Assembly (NCBI GenBank): GCA_029240815.1
Contig: JARDZO010000021.1
Span: forward strand, 1-33,272
Reading direction: 5' to 3'
From: Brevibacillus sp.
Lineage (GTDB): Bacteria; Bacillota; Bacilli; Brevibacillales; Brevibacillaceae
Length of the DNA: 33,272 nt
Shown: positions 1-7,928 of the stretch, piece after piece
Layout of the letters: each line of letters opens with the position of its first letter
How positions within the stretch are numbered: the stretch's first letter is position 1
Program-made: the position numbers and the translations under genes
Notes under the pieces: model-generated
Seen by the model: the letters and a program-made list of their open reading frames with translations, nothing else
Database searches by the model: none
What the model was told of the DNA's origin: nothing

Positions 1-630
1 CTGCCGCCAACCAAAGGCGAATATCGCGCCTTGTCGTGGGCGAATCACAGCCAACAAGTAGCTATAGTCGAACAACTGGAGGGGCAATCGCGAATCTGGA
101 TCGTGGATATGCCCGATCAAAACAACGTGACTAGCAGCCGGTTGCTGAAGGAAGAAGATCAAGTCACGTACCAATCTCCGACATGGTCGCCCAATGATGA
201 AACAATCGCCTACACTCGTGTGAAAAATGGGATAGAAGAAATCTGGATGAGCAGCACGGTCTCTTTTCAGGAATGGAAAATGGCTGAAGGCTCCCAGCCG
301 GAATGGTCCCCTGACGGTCGCTTTCTTGCCTTTGCCAAAGCAGGAAGTATTCAAGTTATGGAGATCCGGACAGGCAGGATATCGGTCTTGGGAAAAGGCG
401 AGTGGCCTTCTTGGAACGGCGACGTGACCCTTACCTATACGACGCCGTCGGGAAATCTGATGGAAGCTCAAATGGATGAAGAGCCTGTCGTTTCGAGAGA
501 ACTGGGGCTAGTAAGCTTGTCAGGTGATCATGTAGTGAGAGGGAATTGGGCGGCTGGAGGCAAGAAATTGCTTCTCGTCCATCATGACGAACAACCGGAT
601 GCACTTGTCATTTCATTGGCGTCACGATAA
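1..630 (+). CDS. TolB/WD40-like beta-propeller protein, 5'-truncated by window edge
   Basis: The reading frame is open from base 1 to a TAA at 628-630, so the start codon lies upstream. The 209 visible residues carry repeated propeller-type blades: 'SPTWSPNDETIAYTR', 'QPEWSPDGRFLAFAK' and 'EWPSWNGDVTLTY' each have the W-S-x-D/N-x-x-x-I/L-A/T-Y/F pattern typical of TolB/PD40 repeats. This family usually acts as an extracytoplasmic protein-protein or ligand scaffold. It is the first visible gene of a plus-strand operon: the next start is 17 bases after the stop, and an ABC exporter pair follows. A role as an accessory of that transporter is inference from position only. The N-terminus, including any signal peptide or membrane anchor, cannot be seen. 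Confidence 0.75.
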   Translation: MPPTKGEYRALSWANHSQQVAIVEQLEGQSRIWIVDMPDQNNVTSSRLLKEEDQVTYQSPTWSPNDETIAYTRVKNGIEEIWMSSTVSFQEWKMAEGSQPEWSPDGRFLAFAKAGSIQVMEIRTGRISVLGKGEWPSWNGDVTLTYTTPSGNLMEAQMDEEPVVSRELGLVSLSGDHVVRGNWAAGGKKLLLVHHDEQPDALVISLASR

Positions 631-647
631 CGAGCGGAGGAACAAGC

Positions 648-2879
648 ATGAAATGGAGATGGATGTTGCTCTTTTCTACCGTCTGGCTGACCCTTTTGGT
701 GAGGCCTGTACAAGCCGAGAGCAACATAGAAATAAACGTGAATGTACCGCTTGGTGGCATCATCAAGTACAATGCCTGGGCGCGATTGGAAGTGAGCCTT
801 ACTACGCAGGACATGCCCTTCCATGGCTATGTGGAGTTGTCCAAAAGAAAATCGTCCAAAGGATCTCACGAATCTGCTCTCCGACAGCAGGTGAATATGG
901 AGCCGGGCAAAACCGCCGTTCTGAATTTTGATTTGCCAGCGCAAGTATTATTGGATGAATGGTACATACGATTGTCTCAGAATGGTCAGGTCATTCAAGC
1001 AGAAAAACTGCGAATGCCGTATCCAAAAGATGGCCGGACGATTGGAGTCGTTCACGAGGGAGCCAGCGCTTTTCATTTTTTAGCGATCCAACAATCCCAA
1101 ATGACGATGGGAATGCCGTATTCGCTCCAAAACCTCACCGTTGAATCGCTTCCTGGCCATTCCTGGATCTACCAGAATCTCGACGTCCTTGCTCTGGGGA
1201 GCAACCAGATCTCTCAGTTACAAGAGCAGCAGGTACGCGCGATCGAGGAATGGGTCAAGACAGGAGGTTTCCTCATTTTGTCTGCAGGACCAGCTCAAGA
1301 TGAGGTCGCCAAGCTTTTCCAAAAGGAAATGACAATAAAAGCAGGCAATAGCGGACAGGTAAATCTTCGGGAGGCTTTGCATGCGTATACCAGTGAAAAG
1401 GTGATTCCAGAAGGGACAGTCGCAGTATACAATCGCGATCTCCCTTTGTTTTCTTCCAAAGAGGTTGGACGAGGCCGAATGCTATTTGTCAATTACGATG
1501 TGACCGCCGAGCCTTTGGCGTCTTGGCAATACAACTCGCAGCTTTGGCAAAATGTTCTTCAACGGCATGGTGCTCTGCAAATACTGGAGCAGCATACGTA
1601 CGTGGATCAGATGATTCGGCCGTTCCTTGAGCTAAGCAGACAGATTCCTGGTGTACAAACACCTGCCCCCGTGTGGATGGTCGTCCTCTGGGGAGGCTAT
1701 GTGTTGATGGTGGCACCTCTCACGTACTATTTGCTGAAAAGAAAAGGTCGAAGCCAATGGGCGTGGGGCATCATTCCTGGTTTTGCGGTACTGTTGACTT
1801 TTGGGACTTTTGCCATCGGCAAGCCTTTGGTGGTGAAATCGAGTACCAGCTACACAATCTCTGACGTGCGTATCGTGGAAGATCAGCTGGCGCAAACGAG
1901 GACCGCTTCCACTTTCTTGGCAGTGGATCGAGATCAGTATGACGTAAAGGTCCAGTCACCCTTGGTGGCATTGCCTTTATCACTGGGGAAAAACGATTAC
2001 GAACCGGAAGGGATTACATATGGCGATAAAATTACCTATAAAAACGTTCCTTACTTGACGCCGAAGCAAGCGATTGGTTTCGGGATGTTGTCTGAAGTGG
2101 GACAATACGATGCAGCCTTGACGGTGAACGGTGAACATCTCCAAGGGATGGTAAAAAATAATACCCGATTTGCTATGGAGTCTACTTATCTCGAAATCGG
2201 TCTACAGCGGATTCCCCTTGGCGCCATGGCAAAAGGTGAAGAAAAGCAGATAGACATCCGGTTAGACCCGTTGTTGATGCCGCGACAACTTGAGTCAGGG
2301 AAAAAAGAGTCACCTGAGGAAAGGTTGAAGCAATTACAGGAAGGTGTCCTGTCCTATAGTCGAGGTCATGATGTGCGTATGATTGGGATCAATACGCAGG
2401 CGTTGCCGCTCCTGACGATGCAGGAGCCTCATCAAAGTCACTACTGGAATGTGATTCATCAGACGATTCGGTTGAAACCGGACCAGCATGGAATCATTAC
2501 ATACCCATACGGGTTGCTGGATGTGAGCATTCAGGAGACGTCTGGAGACTTTGACTCCAAGTCAGCTTATCTCTGGGAGCTAGGAAAGGGAAGTATCACT
2601 TTTGAACTCGAAGCGGGAGAGGCCGAGCTAAGTCTCAAACGCTTGATTGTTCCATTGGAGCATAGCTCGTTCCGCCCTTTCCAGATCGAAGTGTTTCAAC
2701 AAAAAACGGGGAGATGGCTGGCGCTCGAGCGTGGCAAACGATTGGTTCTGGACAAGGAATTAACAGAAATGTTAACGCCGAAAGGAACTCTATTACTGCG
2801 GTTCTCGCATAACGGAACACCTCGTCTTACATTGCCGACACCTTTCTTCCAAGTAGAAGGGAGGGAGCGGACATGGTAA
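648..2879 (+). CDS. Exported two-TM membrane protein with amidotransferase-like N-terminal fold, function unknown
   Basis: 743 residues starting at an ATG preceded by GCGGAGG. Residues 1-23 are a signal peptide ending in an AxA-like site (VQAES). An N-terminal extracytoplasmic half of about 320 residues contains a stretch around 178-214 (LDVLALGS, EEWVKTGGFLILSAG) that resembles the class I amidotransferase-like fold of DUF4350-type proteins; no catalytic Cys-His pair is evident. Two hydrophobic helices at about 343-363 and 371-392 flank a basic loop (KRKGRSQ). By the positive-inside rule the short loop is cytoplasmic and both large domains are outside. A beta-rich C-terminal domain of about 350 residues follows. 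The stop overlaps the start of the ABC ATPase by 7 bases, so the two are very likely translationally coupled. The arrangement resembles GldG-type partners of ABC-2 exporters, but this is an analogy, not an assignment. Confidence 0.8.
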   Translation: MKWRWMLLFSTVWLTLLVRPVQAESNIEINVNVPLGGIIKYNAWARLEVSLTTQDMPFHGYVELSKRKSSKGSHESALRQQVNMEPGKTAVLNFDLPAQVLLDEWYIRLSQNGQVIQAEKLRMPYPKDGRTIGVVHEGASAFHFLAIQQSQMTMGMPYSLQNLTVESLPGHSWIYQNLDVLALGSNQISQLQEQQVRAIEEWVKTGGFLILSAGPAQDEVAKLFQKEMTIKAGNSGQVNLREALHAYTSEKVIPEGTVAVYNRDLPLFSSKEVGRGRMLFVNYDVTAEPLASWQYNSQLWQNVLQRHGALQILEQHTYVDQMIRPFLELSRQIPGVQTPAPVWMVVLWGGYVLMVAPLTYYLLKRKGRSQWAWGIIPGFAVLLTFGTFAIGKPLVVKSSTSYTISDVRIVEDQLAQTRTASTFLAVDRDQYDVKVQSPLVALPLSLGKNDYEPEGITYGDKITYKNVPYLTPKQAIGFGMLSEVGQYDAALTVNGEHLQGMVKNNTRFAMESTYLEIGLQRIPLGAMAKGEEKQIDIRLDPLLMPRQLESGKKESPEERLKQLQEGVLSYSRGHDVRMIGINTQALPLLTMQEPHQSHYWNVIHQTIRLKPDQHGIITYPYGLLDVSIQETSGDFDSKSAYLWELGKGSITFELEAGEAELSLKRLIVPLEHSSFRPFQIEVFQQKTGRWLALERGKRLVLDKELTEMLTPKGTLLLRFSHNGTPRLTLPTPFFQVEGRERTW

Positions 2880-3799
2880 TTGAAACCGTTCATTTGAGCA
2901 AACAATACGGAAATCTGCAAGCACTGACTGATTTAAACCTTTCGATCGATCAAGGAAAGGTATTTGGCTTTATTGGGCCAAATGGAGCAGGAAAGTCCAC
3001 CGCGATGCTCATTCTGTCGACTTTACTGGAACAGACGGAAGGGGACGCCTTTGTATGTGGCTACAACGTCCGTAAAAAACCAGATGCCGTTCGTCAATCC
3101 CTCGGGTACATGCCCGACTTTTTCGGAGTATATGATAATTTGACCGCTGTAGAGTATTTGGAATTTTACGCAGGGGCTTACAAGATTCCCGCGAGAAAAA
3201 GATCTTCTCTGGTAGCTGATTTACTGGAGCTGGTCAATCTGTCACACAAGGCGAATGCTTACGTCGATTCGCTGTCGCGAGGGATGCAACAACGCCTGAG
3301 TCTAGCGAGGTGCTTGGTGCACGATCCATCCGTGCTGATTCTAGACGAGCCAGCGTCAGGACTCGACCCGCGAGCACGCATTGAGCTGAGAGAAATCATC
3401 AAGCAGCTGCGTTGTATGGGAAAAACCATCTTGATCAGCTCGCATATCTTGCCCGAGCTGGCGGAGCTGTGCGATGAGATCGGCGTCATCGAACGGGGGC
3501 GCATGATTGCGTGCGGCTCTGTTCACGAGGTGAGCAAGGATCGAGGCCGCAGTTTGATGGAGGTCAAAACGTTGGCGAACGAAGAAGTCGCGTCACACAT
3601 TTTGACTGAATCAGGGCGAGTTTTTCAGCTAGAGGAATACGTCGATGGATTCCAGTTTCGGTTTGAGGGAAATGAGCAGCAAAAGGCGGAATTGCTTCAG
3701 CAACTGATTGCTGCGGGCGTACCCGTCGTCTTTTTCGGCGACGCCAAAGAGAATCTGGAAGACGTGTTTTTGGCCATCACAGAAGGAGTGAGTGGGTGA
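2873..3799 (+). CDS. ABC transporter ATP-binding protein (ABC-2 exporter type)
   Basis: 308 residues. Walker A is GPNGAGKS at about residues 35-42, the signature is LSRGMQQRLSLA at about 133-144, Walker B plus D-loop is LILDEPASGLDP at about 154-166, and the H-switch is in ISSHIL near 190. About 80 residues after the nucleotide-binding domain form the C-terminal extension common in ABC-A/DrrA/CcmA-like exporters. The protein is cytosolic and energises the permease encoded immediately downstream, whose start overlaps this stop. The start ATG lies inside the stop region of the upstream membrane protein (ATGGTAA) and is served by GGGAGGGAG at about 2859. All catalytic motifs are intact. The substrate is unknown. 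Confidence 0.92.
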   Translation: MVIETVHLSKQYGNLQALTDLNLSIDQGKVFGFIGPNGAGKSTAMLILSTLLEQTEGDAFVCGYNVRKKPDAVRQSLGYMPDFFGVYDNLTAVEYLEFYAGAYKIPARKRSSLVADLLELVNLSHKANAYVDSLSRGMQQRLSLARCLVHDPSVLILDEPASGLDPRARIELREIIKQLRCMGKTILISSHILPELAELCDEIGVIERGRMIACGSVHEVSKDRGRSLMEVKTLANEEVASHILTESGRVFQLEEYVDGFQFRFEGNEQQKAELLQQLIAAGVPVVFFGDAKENLEDVFLAITEGVSG

Positions 3800-4665
3800 T
3801 GGGGAGTTTTTTTTTCAATCCGATTCTCGTAAAAGAAATGCGGGAGCGATTCCGCTCGAAAAAAACGTTTTGTATTCTTGCGATCTATTTGCTCGTTATG
3901 GGAGGAATTCCCCTCGGCTTTTTGCTGATGGATCCTATTCGCGCCGGAGCTGTCGGTGAGAATCGCAATCTGTTTCTCATCTCGGCGAGCATTCATTACG
4001 CAATGGTTTGTTTTGTTGCACCTGCTCTTACTGCTGGGGCGATAAGCGGGGAGCGGGAAAAACAGACGTTACACATCTTACTGACGACACAGCTATCCCC
4101 CAGTACGATCGTTCTGAGCAAGCTGATCACGTCTTTGGCTTTTTCGACATTGTTGATCGTGGCATCCATGCCTTTGTACAGCATCGTGATGCTCTATGGC
4201 TCAGTATCACCGGAGCAAATGGCACAGCTGGTGGTCTTTCTTGGTGTCAACGTGTTGTTTCTGGGCACGCTAGGCTTGTTCTGCTCGACGTGGATCAAGC
4301 GGACATCAGTCAGTACGATAACAGCCTACGGAATCGCTTTCTTTTTTATGGTCGGAACTGGTCTCCTCTTTCTTTTCATCGGAGAGTCTCTGCAACAAGC
4401 CTATCCGGAGCGCTTTCCGGACGCGGGCGTATGGAATCTTCCAGAACTGCAGCTGTTGGCGGGGATCAATCCCGTCGTCGTTTTGTTTGGTATTTTGGGT
4501 GAATCGATTGCTGACATGGACCAGATCTCGTTTTCTCCATGGCTATTCTTTTCCTGCTTTTACTTGGTGCTCGCTACTTTGCTTGTATGGTGGAGTGCGT
4601 ATTTATTGAAACCGGTTCGGCGGAAATGGTTGAGTTGGAAGAAACGCCCGAATCGTGTAAAATAA
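3796..4665 (+). CDS. ABC-2 type transporter permease
   Basis: About 289 residues. A GTG at 3796 and an ATG at 3799 both overlap the TGA of the ATPase gene, and either could be the start. After a basic N-terminus (KEMRERFRSKK, the usual cytoplasmic amphipathic segment of ABC-2 permeases), six or seven hydrophobic segments follow at about residues 27-47, 65-85, 108-130, 140-160, 172-195, 216-232 and 250-272. The motif 'AGAISGEREKQTLHILLTT' near residue 80 is the conserved coupling region (SGEREKGTLE-like) of this family. It should form the membrane channel with the preceding ATPase, and the two exported proteins upstream are likely accessories. It ends in a basic cytoplasmic tail. The substrate cannot be inferred. 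Confidence 0.88.
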   Translation: MMGSFFFNPILVKEMRERFRSKKTFCILAIYLLVMGGIPLGFLLMDPIRAGAVGENRNLFLISASIHYAMVCFVAPALTAGAISGEREKQTLHILLTTQLSPSTIVLSKLITSLAFSTLLIVASMPLYSIVMLYGSVSPEQMAQLVVFLGVNVLFLGTLGLFCSTWIKRTSVSTITAYGIAFFFMVGTGLLFLFIGESLQQAYPERFPDAGVWNLPELQLLAGINPVVVLFGILGESIADMDQISFSPWLFFSCFYLVLATLLVWWSAYLLKPVRRKWLSWKKRPNRVK

Positions 4666-4694
4666 GAGTCGTGTTGGAAAAGGGAGGTTTTTTA

Positions 4695-4865
4695 GTGAGC
4701 GAGCAAGAGGTACAAATCATTGACTTCGAAGAAATGCTGCGGTTTATCGAAAGCCGTCTCGCTTCCGCCGGGACGTATGTGAAGCGGGAAGCGATCATCA
4801 CTATTTTGCAGGCAGAGGAAGCATTTCTGCTGGAAAAAGGGATCCTGCAAGAATACAGCGAGTAA
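4695..4865 (+). CDS. Small protein of 56 residues, possibly YozD-like
   Basis: A GTG start at 4695 is placed 7 bases after GGGAGG (4682-4687). The frame stays open further upstream, but that extension would overlap the permease gene and has no ribosome binding site. The protein is acidic and predicted helical, with no Cys and no membrane segment. The spacing of hydrophobic residues (IDFEEMLRFIESRL..., EEAFLLEKGIL) vaguely recalls small Bacillus YozD-type proteins, but I do not consider the identity established. It is the last gene before a terminator at 4872, 29 bases after the permease, so it is probably part of the same transcript. Confidence 0.6.
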   Translation: MSEQEVQIIDFEEMLRFIESRLASAGTYVKREAIITILQAEEAFLLEKGILQEYSE

Positions 4866-4871
4866 GTAAGG

Positions 4872-4904
4872 ACAACCTGCCACGACGGTAGGTTGTTTTC
4901 TTGT
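4872..4904 (+). terminator. Intrinsic terminator of the ABC operon
   Basis: ACAACCTGCC (4872-4881) pairs with GGTAGGTTGT (4887-4896), a 10-bp stem with one G-T pair and a 5-base loop, followed by TTTTCTT. It lies directly after the 56-residue gene. Confidence 0.8.
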
Positions 4905-4933
4905 AAAAGGGGGTTAGGACGGGGGCGTATACA

Positions 4934-5376
4934 GTGAGAAATGAACAAGAAATGATGGAAATGCTTGGCTACATATTTTCGGGAAGCGTATGATGATGCA
5001 AAAACCCGAGGATATGGAGCTTTTTCCGTCAGAATTAGGTAATTGGTTTTCCTATATCATTCTTTTTGAGGATGGCAATAAATTAGACCTAACACTTATT
5101 CCAATTAACGAGACAGAGGATTATTTTACCAATAGCGACGGATTAGTAAAAAACTATAAATTTATCAATCGTGACCTTCTAAATGAAGATTGGGAAGCAT
5201 TACTGTCAACGTATTCTGAGAATAACTGCCAAAACATGTGGCAGTCTTTATTATCTTGTTATGAATTATTTAGAAAAAACTCGATAGCTGTGGCGGAAAG
5301 TCTCGGATATGAGTATCCCGTTTATGATGAAGCCATTACCAAATATACTAAAAATATATACCATTCATTGATGTGA
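4934..5376 (+). pseudogene. aadK: Remnant of aminoglycoside 6-adenylyltransferase (AadK/ANT(6) family) with two internal deletions
   Basis: A GTG at 4934 begins RNEQEMMEML, the typical N-terminus of AadK-type enzymes. The frame then hits TGA at 4991. In another frame, from about 4975, the sequence continues FGKRMMMQKPEDMELFP, which in intact enzymes sits roughly 45 residues further on. The open part (ATG 4990 to 5376, 128 codons) follows the family to 'NSDGLVK' and then jumps to 'NYKFIN', skipping about 100 residues. The intact family is about 284 residues. The missing pieces include the nucleotidyltransferase Gly-Ser and Asp-x-Asp active-site region and the central domain, so adenylylation of streptomycin-type drugs is impossible. 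Base composition is AT-richer than in flanking genes, suggesting transfer. The alignment is from memory of the family; junctions are approximate. Confidence 0.85.
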
Positions 5377-5388
5377 AATATGTAAATG

Positions 5389-5418
5389 GACCGCCTTTAT
5401 ATAGGGCGGTCTTCTTTT
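5389..5418 (+). terminator. Intrinsic terminator after the aadK remnant
   Basis: GACCGCC (5389-5395) pairs with GGCGGTC (5405-5411) around a 9-base AT-rich loop, followed by TTCTTTT. It lies 12 bases after the pseudogene stop. Confidence 0.7.
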
Positions 5419-5513
5419 GGATCAAAACAAAGCCTTGAAAAAGGAGGAAAACGAAGCATTGCGGTGAAATGGTTGATGACCCAAATACGTGTGACAGAAG
5501 AGGTGCATGATGA

Positions 5514-6947
5514 TTGCAGATCCGTAATGTGGGGTATTGGGCTGTTCCGCCAAAAAGCGATGCGTTCCGAACAGTGGAAAATATACATAATCATATTTTT
5601 AAATATTCGCGCAATGAAAATGGCGAGCTCATAGCGATGCTGTCAGAAGGAAAGCTTGCACAAGAACTTGGCATGACCACCGCAACGGTCAAGGGGAAGC
5701 GACTTCAGGACATTCTCCTGAAGAGCAGCGAAGAAGATATCATGACCATATACAATAAGCCGTATCAGGGAATGGTCGTAGAAATTGAATCAGCTATAGG
5801 GGACCGTATTTTCTGGACGACACTTTCCCCGATTTATGCTGCAAATGAGGTAACCGAAGTCGTAGGGACGACCTTGGAGATTTCCGAACGCAAACATATG
5901 GAACGGCAACTGTTAGAAGCGGAGGAATTGTACCGCAGTTTGGTAGAAGACACTCTGGTCGGGGTTTACATCGCATACGTAGAGCACCCGGGCTTTGTCT
6001 ATGTGAATCCACGACTTGCGGAGATTTATGGATACACACAAGATGAGATGGTAAAAATGACAGCTGCTGATTTGGTGATTCCGGACCAACGAACAGTAAT
6101 CCATATGCACCAGCAGAGACGATTAGAGGGCGATCAATCGAGCATTCGCCATCAGTTTCGCGGATTATGCAAAAATCAAACGATGATCGATGTAGAAGTG
6201 CTGCAGAAGACCACCGTTTATAAGGGGAAGCCGGCTGTTATCGGTATTCTGCAGGATGTGACGGACCGCAAACAAGCCGAAGAACTGATCCGCAAGTCTG
6301 AGCTGCTCTCTGTCGTCGGTCAAATGGCGGCGGGCGTTGCTCATGAGATTCGCAATCCCTTAACGGCACTCAAAGGATTTGTCCAGCTACTCCAAGCCTT
6401 TCCGAATGGCAAAGCGGAGTACTACCAGATCATGTTATCGGAGCTCGATCGGATTGAATTTATTATCAGTGAATTTTTGGTCTTGGCTAAACCACAGGTC
6501 GTCATTCATCAACAACGAGATATTCAACGCGTGCTGGAGCAGATCGTCATGCTAGCCGACACGCATGCGATCTTGCACAACGTTCAGATCGTTACCCAGT
6601 TTTCAGCTGATTTGCCGTTGATCACTTGCGAAGAAAAACAGATCAAGCAAGTGTTCCTCAACCTGATGAAAAATGCGATCGAATCGATGCCGGAAGGGGG
6701 CGTCGTTACGGTAACAGCGAAGCAGGAGGGAGATAGACTCCTCATTGTTTTCACCGATCAAGGCAGCGGGATACCGGAGGAATGGCTAGAGAAGCTGGGA
6801 GAGCCTTTTTTCACGACAAAAGAAACGGGGACAGGCTTGGGTCTCATGGTCAGCCACAAGATTATAGCTGATCACGGCGGTACGATTCACGTTCGGAGTC
6901 AAATGGGCAAAGGAACGTCATTTGAAGTACAATTACCTGTGCGATAG
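5514..6947 (+). CDS. PAS-PAS sensor histidine kinase, sporulation-kinase (KinA/KinE) type
   Basis: About 477 residues with a TTG start at 5514, 10 bases after GAAGAGG; two in-frame TGA codons immediately precede it. There is no transmembrane segment, so it is probably a cytosolic sensor. Order: PAS with PAC end at about 20-125 (closing ...VVGTTLEISERK), a second PAS at about 133-255 (closing GILQDVTDRKQ), and HisKA with the phospho-acceptor His277 in AHEIRNPLTALKGFVQLL. The ATPase domain has N-box NLMKNAIESMPEGG near 382, G1 DQGSGIP near 415 and G2 TGTGLGL near 438. The H-box sequence is the form shared by KinA-KinE kinases feeding the Spo0F phosphorelay. No response regulator is adjacent, which fits an orphan phosphorelay kinase. 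The input signal is unknown. Confidence 0.88.
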   Translation: MQIRNVGYWAVPPKSDAFRTVENIHNHIFKYSRNENGELIAMLSEGKLAQELGMTTATVKGKRLQDILLKSSEEDIMTIYNKPYQGMVVEIESAIGDRIFWTTLSPIYAANEVTEVVGTTLEISERKHMERQLLEAEELYRSLVEDTLVGVYIAYVEHPGFVYVNPRLAEIYGYTQDEMVKMTAADLVIPDQRTVIHMHQQRRLEGDQSSIRHQFRGLCKNQTMIDVEVLQKTTVYKGKPAVIGILQDVTDRKQAEELIRKSELLSVVGQMAAGVAHEIRNPLTALKGFVQLLQAFPNGKAEYYQIMLSELDRIEFIISEFLVLAKPQVVIHQQRDIQRVLEQIVMLADTHAILHNVQIVTQFSADLPLITCEEKQIKQVFLNLMKNAIESMPEGGVVTVTAKQEGDRLLIVFTDQGSGIPEEWLEKLGEPFFTTKETGTGLGLMVSHKIIADHGGTIHVRSQMGKGTSFEVQLPVR

Positions 6948-6961
6948 TTATATTCGCCTGT

Positions 6962-6990
6962 TTGCTTCTACCGGAAAAAAACGGTATGAT
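6962..6990 (+). promoter_or_regulatory. Putative sigma-A promoter of the DUF1292 gene
   Basis: TTGCTT (6962-6967), a 17-base spacer and TATGAT (6985-6990). The -10 matches the consensus at 5 of 6 bases. It lies 40-60 bases before the gene. Confidence 0.45.
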
Positions 6991-7029
6991 GGAATGGAGA
7001 ACCAATAACATCGTAAGGACGTGAACGCT

Positions 7030-7332
7030 TTGACGGAAGAAAATAAAGACCTAGAATTGGGCGATATCATTACATTGGATGACGAAAATGGTGAACCGTT
7101 GGGGGATTTTGAAGTAATCGCTTTGTTTGACCTGAACGGTAAAGAATATATTGCCTTGACTGAAGCCATTGAAGATGAAGAAACCGAAGAAGAGCTGGAC
7201 GAAGAAGTAGATATCTTCGTTTTCCAAGTAGACGGTGGCGAAATGGTTCCGCTGGAAGAAGACGAGGAGAGCACTGTGTACGCGAAGCTCAACGAAGTCC
7301 TCGAAGGCATCGAACTGATCAAGGAAGACTAA
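7030..7332 (+). CDS. DUF1292 family protein (YrzB-like)
   Basis: TTG at 7030 is preferred, giving 100 residues, because AAGGA at 7015-7019 lies 10 bases upstream of it but only 1 base upstream of the alternative GTG at 7021. The protein is strongly acidic (long Glu/Asp runs such as IEDEETEEELDEEVD) with the pattern ITLDDENGEPLGDFEVIALFDLNGKEYIAL that characterises the DUF1292 family of Bacillota. The family is small, cytosolic and has no known biochemical role; in many relatives it lies near ruvX/yrrK, which is not seen here. It is flanked by its own promoter and a strong terminator, so it is probably monocistronic. Confidence 0.82.
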   Translation: MTEENKDLELGDIITLDDENGEPLGDFEVIALFDLNGKEYIALTEAIEDEETEEELDEEVDIFVFQVDGGEMVPLEEDEESTVYAKLNEVLEGIELIKED

Positions 7333-7351
7333 TTGTTTCCGACTTTAAAAC

Positions 7352-7393
7352 AAAGCCACCGCTTGGTACAAACCAGGCAGTGGCTTTTGACTT
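7352..7393. terminator. Bidirectional terminator between the DUF1292 and YflT-like genes
   Basis: AAAGCCAC (7352-7359) pairs with GTGGCTTT (7380-7387), with an inner stem CTTGG/CCAGG. T-rich sequence follows on the plus strand, and an A-rich flank on the left provides U-tracts for the minus strand. It separates two convergent genes. Confidence 0.8.
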
Positions 7394-7400
7394 TCTTTTA

Positions 7401-7778
7401 TCAATCATTCATTTTAATGATGTTATCTTTTAGATCTCGAACGACCAAGAGGCATGTGTAATCGGTCTCTTGCAGTTCTCGGAAGAGTGAGGAGCATTCG
7501 TCCTTGGTCAAGCCCAGTTTTTCCAAGCGTGTCCGCAATTCTTCTCCGCCGTTGTCAAAAAAATGGGCCTTGCTGTCGATATGCCCCACCGCACTTTCGA
7601 AGTGGGTGCTGTATTTATAAAAATTGTTCCGCTGATTGGAATGATTTTTATCAGGATTCCACTTCAAAACCCAGATATCATCTTTGTGGTAACCCGATGA
7701 GTTCAATGCCTGAATATCTGAAACGAGCTCATCATCATATCGATGAAATTTAACAAACGGCTTGGTTGCACTAATCAT
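7401..7778 (-). CDS. YflT-like general stress protein
   Basis: 125 residues with an ATG at 7778, 8 bases after AAGGGGTG. The order 'DELVSDIQALNSSGYHKDDIWVL', then 'FFDNGGEELRTRLEKLGLTKDE', then 'CLLVVRD' follows the pattern of the Bacillus heat/general-stress protein YflT and its GS17M-like domain: an N-terminal beta-alpha-beta unit and a helix-turn-strand close. The middle (KNHSNQRNNFYKY) is more diverged than usual. It has no signal peptide or membrane helix. In Bacillus such genes are controlled by sigma-B, but I could not find a convincing GTTT...GGGTA promoter upstream. It is transcribed convergently with the DUF1292 gene. Confidence 0.6.
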   Translation of the reverse strand: MISATKPFVKFHRYDDELVSDIQALNSSGYHKDDIWVLKWNPDKNHSNQRNNFYKYSTHFESAVGHIDSKAHFFDNGGEELRTRLEKLGLTKDECSSLFRELQETDYTCLLVVRDLKDNIIKMND

Positions 7779-7826
7779 GTGAGTTCACCCCTTTTTCGCG
7801 TCAGGAATCGCTGCCTTACTAGGTTG

Positions 7827-7842
7827 CCCAGACATGTTTGGG
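7827..7842. repeat. Imperfect 16-base palindrome upstream of the YflT-like gene
   Basis: CCCAGACATGTTTGGG reads almost the same on both strands, with one mismatched pair. It lies about 50-65 bases upstream of the minus-strand start at 7778, where an operator could sit. No regulator is assigned. Confidence 0.35.
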
Positions 7843-7871
7843 GGATGAATGGAAAAACTTGTGGTTTCTCT

Positions 7872-7901
7872 TTGACCTTTCTTTACCAGTAATGCTAGAC
7901 T
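7872..7901 (+). promoter_or_regulatory. Putative promoter directly upstream of an intrinsic terminator
   Basis: TTGACC (7872-7877), an 18-base spacer and TAGACT (7896-7901). A transcript starting near 7908 would be stopped at the hairpin ending about 7959, giving an RNA of roughly 50 bases. Confidence 0.35.
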
Positions 7902-7928
7902 ATTAAATGGTAATCATCGATGAAATCG

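Noticed and set aside
582..944. Overlapping open frames on both strands at the start of the 743-residue gene
   Set aside because: The plus-strand frame from 648 has a ribosome binding site, signal peptide and full length; the others are shadows.
4539..4694. N-terminal extension of the 56-residue gene
   Set aside because: It overlaps the permease gene in another frame and has no ribosome binding site, whereas GTG 4695 has GGGAGG at the right distance.
5386..5634. An 82-codon plus-strand frame overlapping the kinase start
   Set aside because: It has no recognisable product, overlaps the terminator at its start and the first PAS domain at its end. It is kept only as part of the start-site question.
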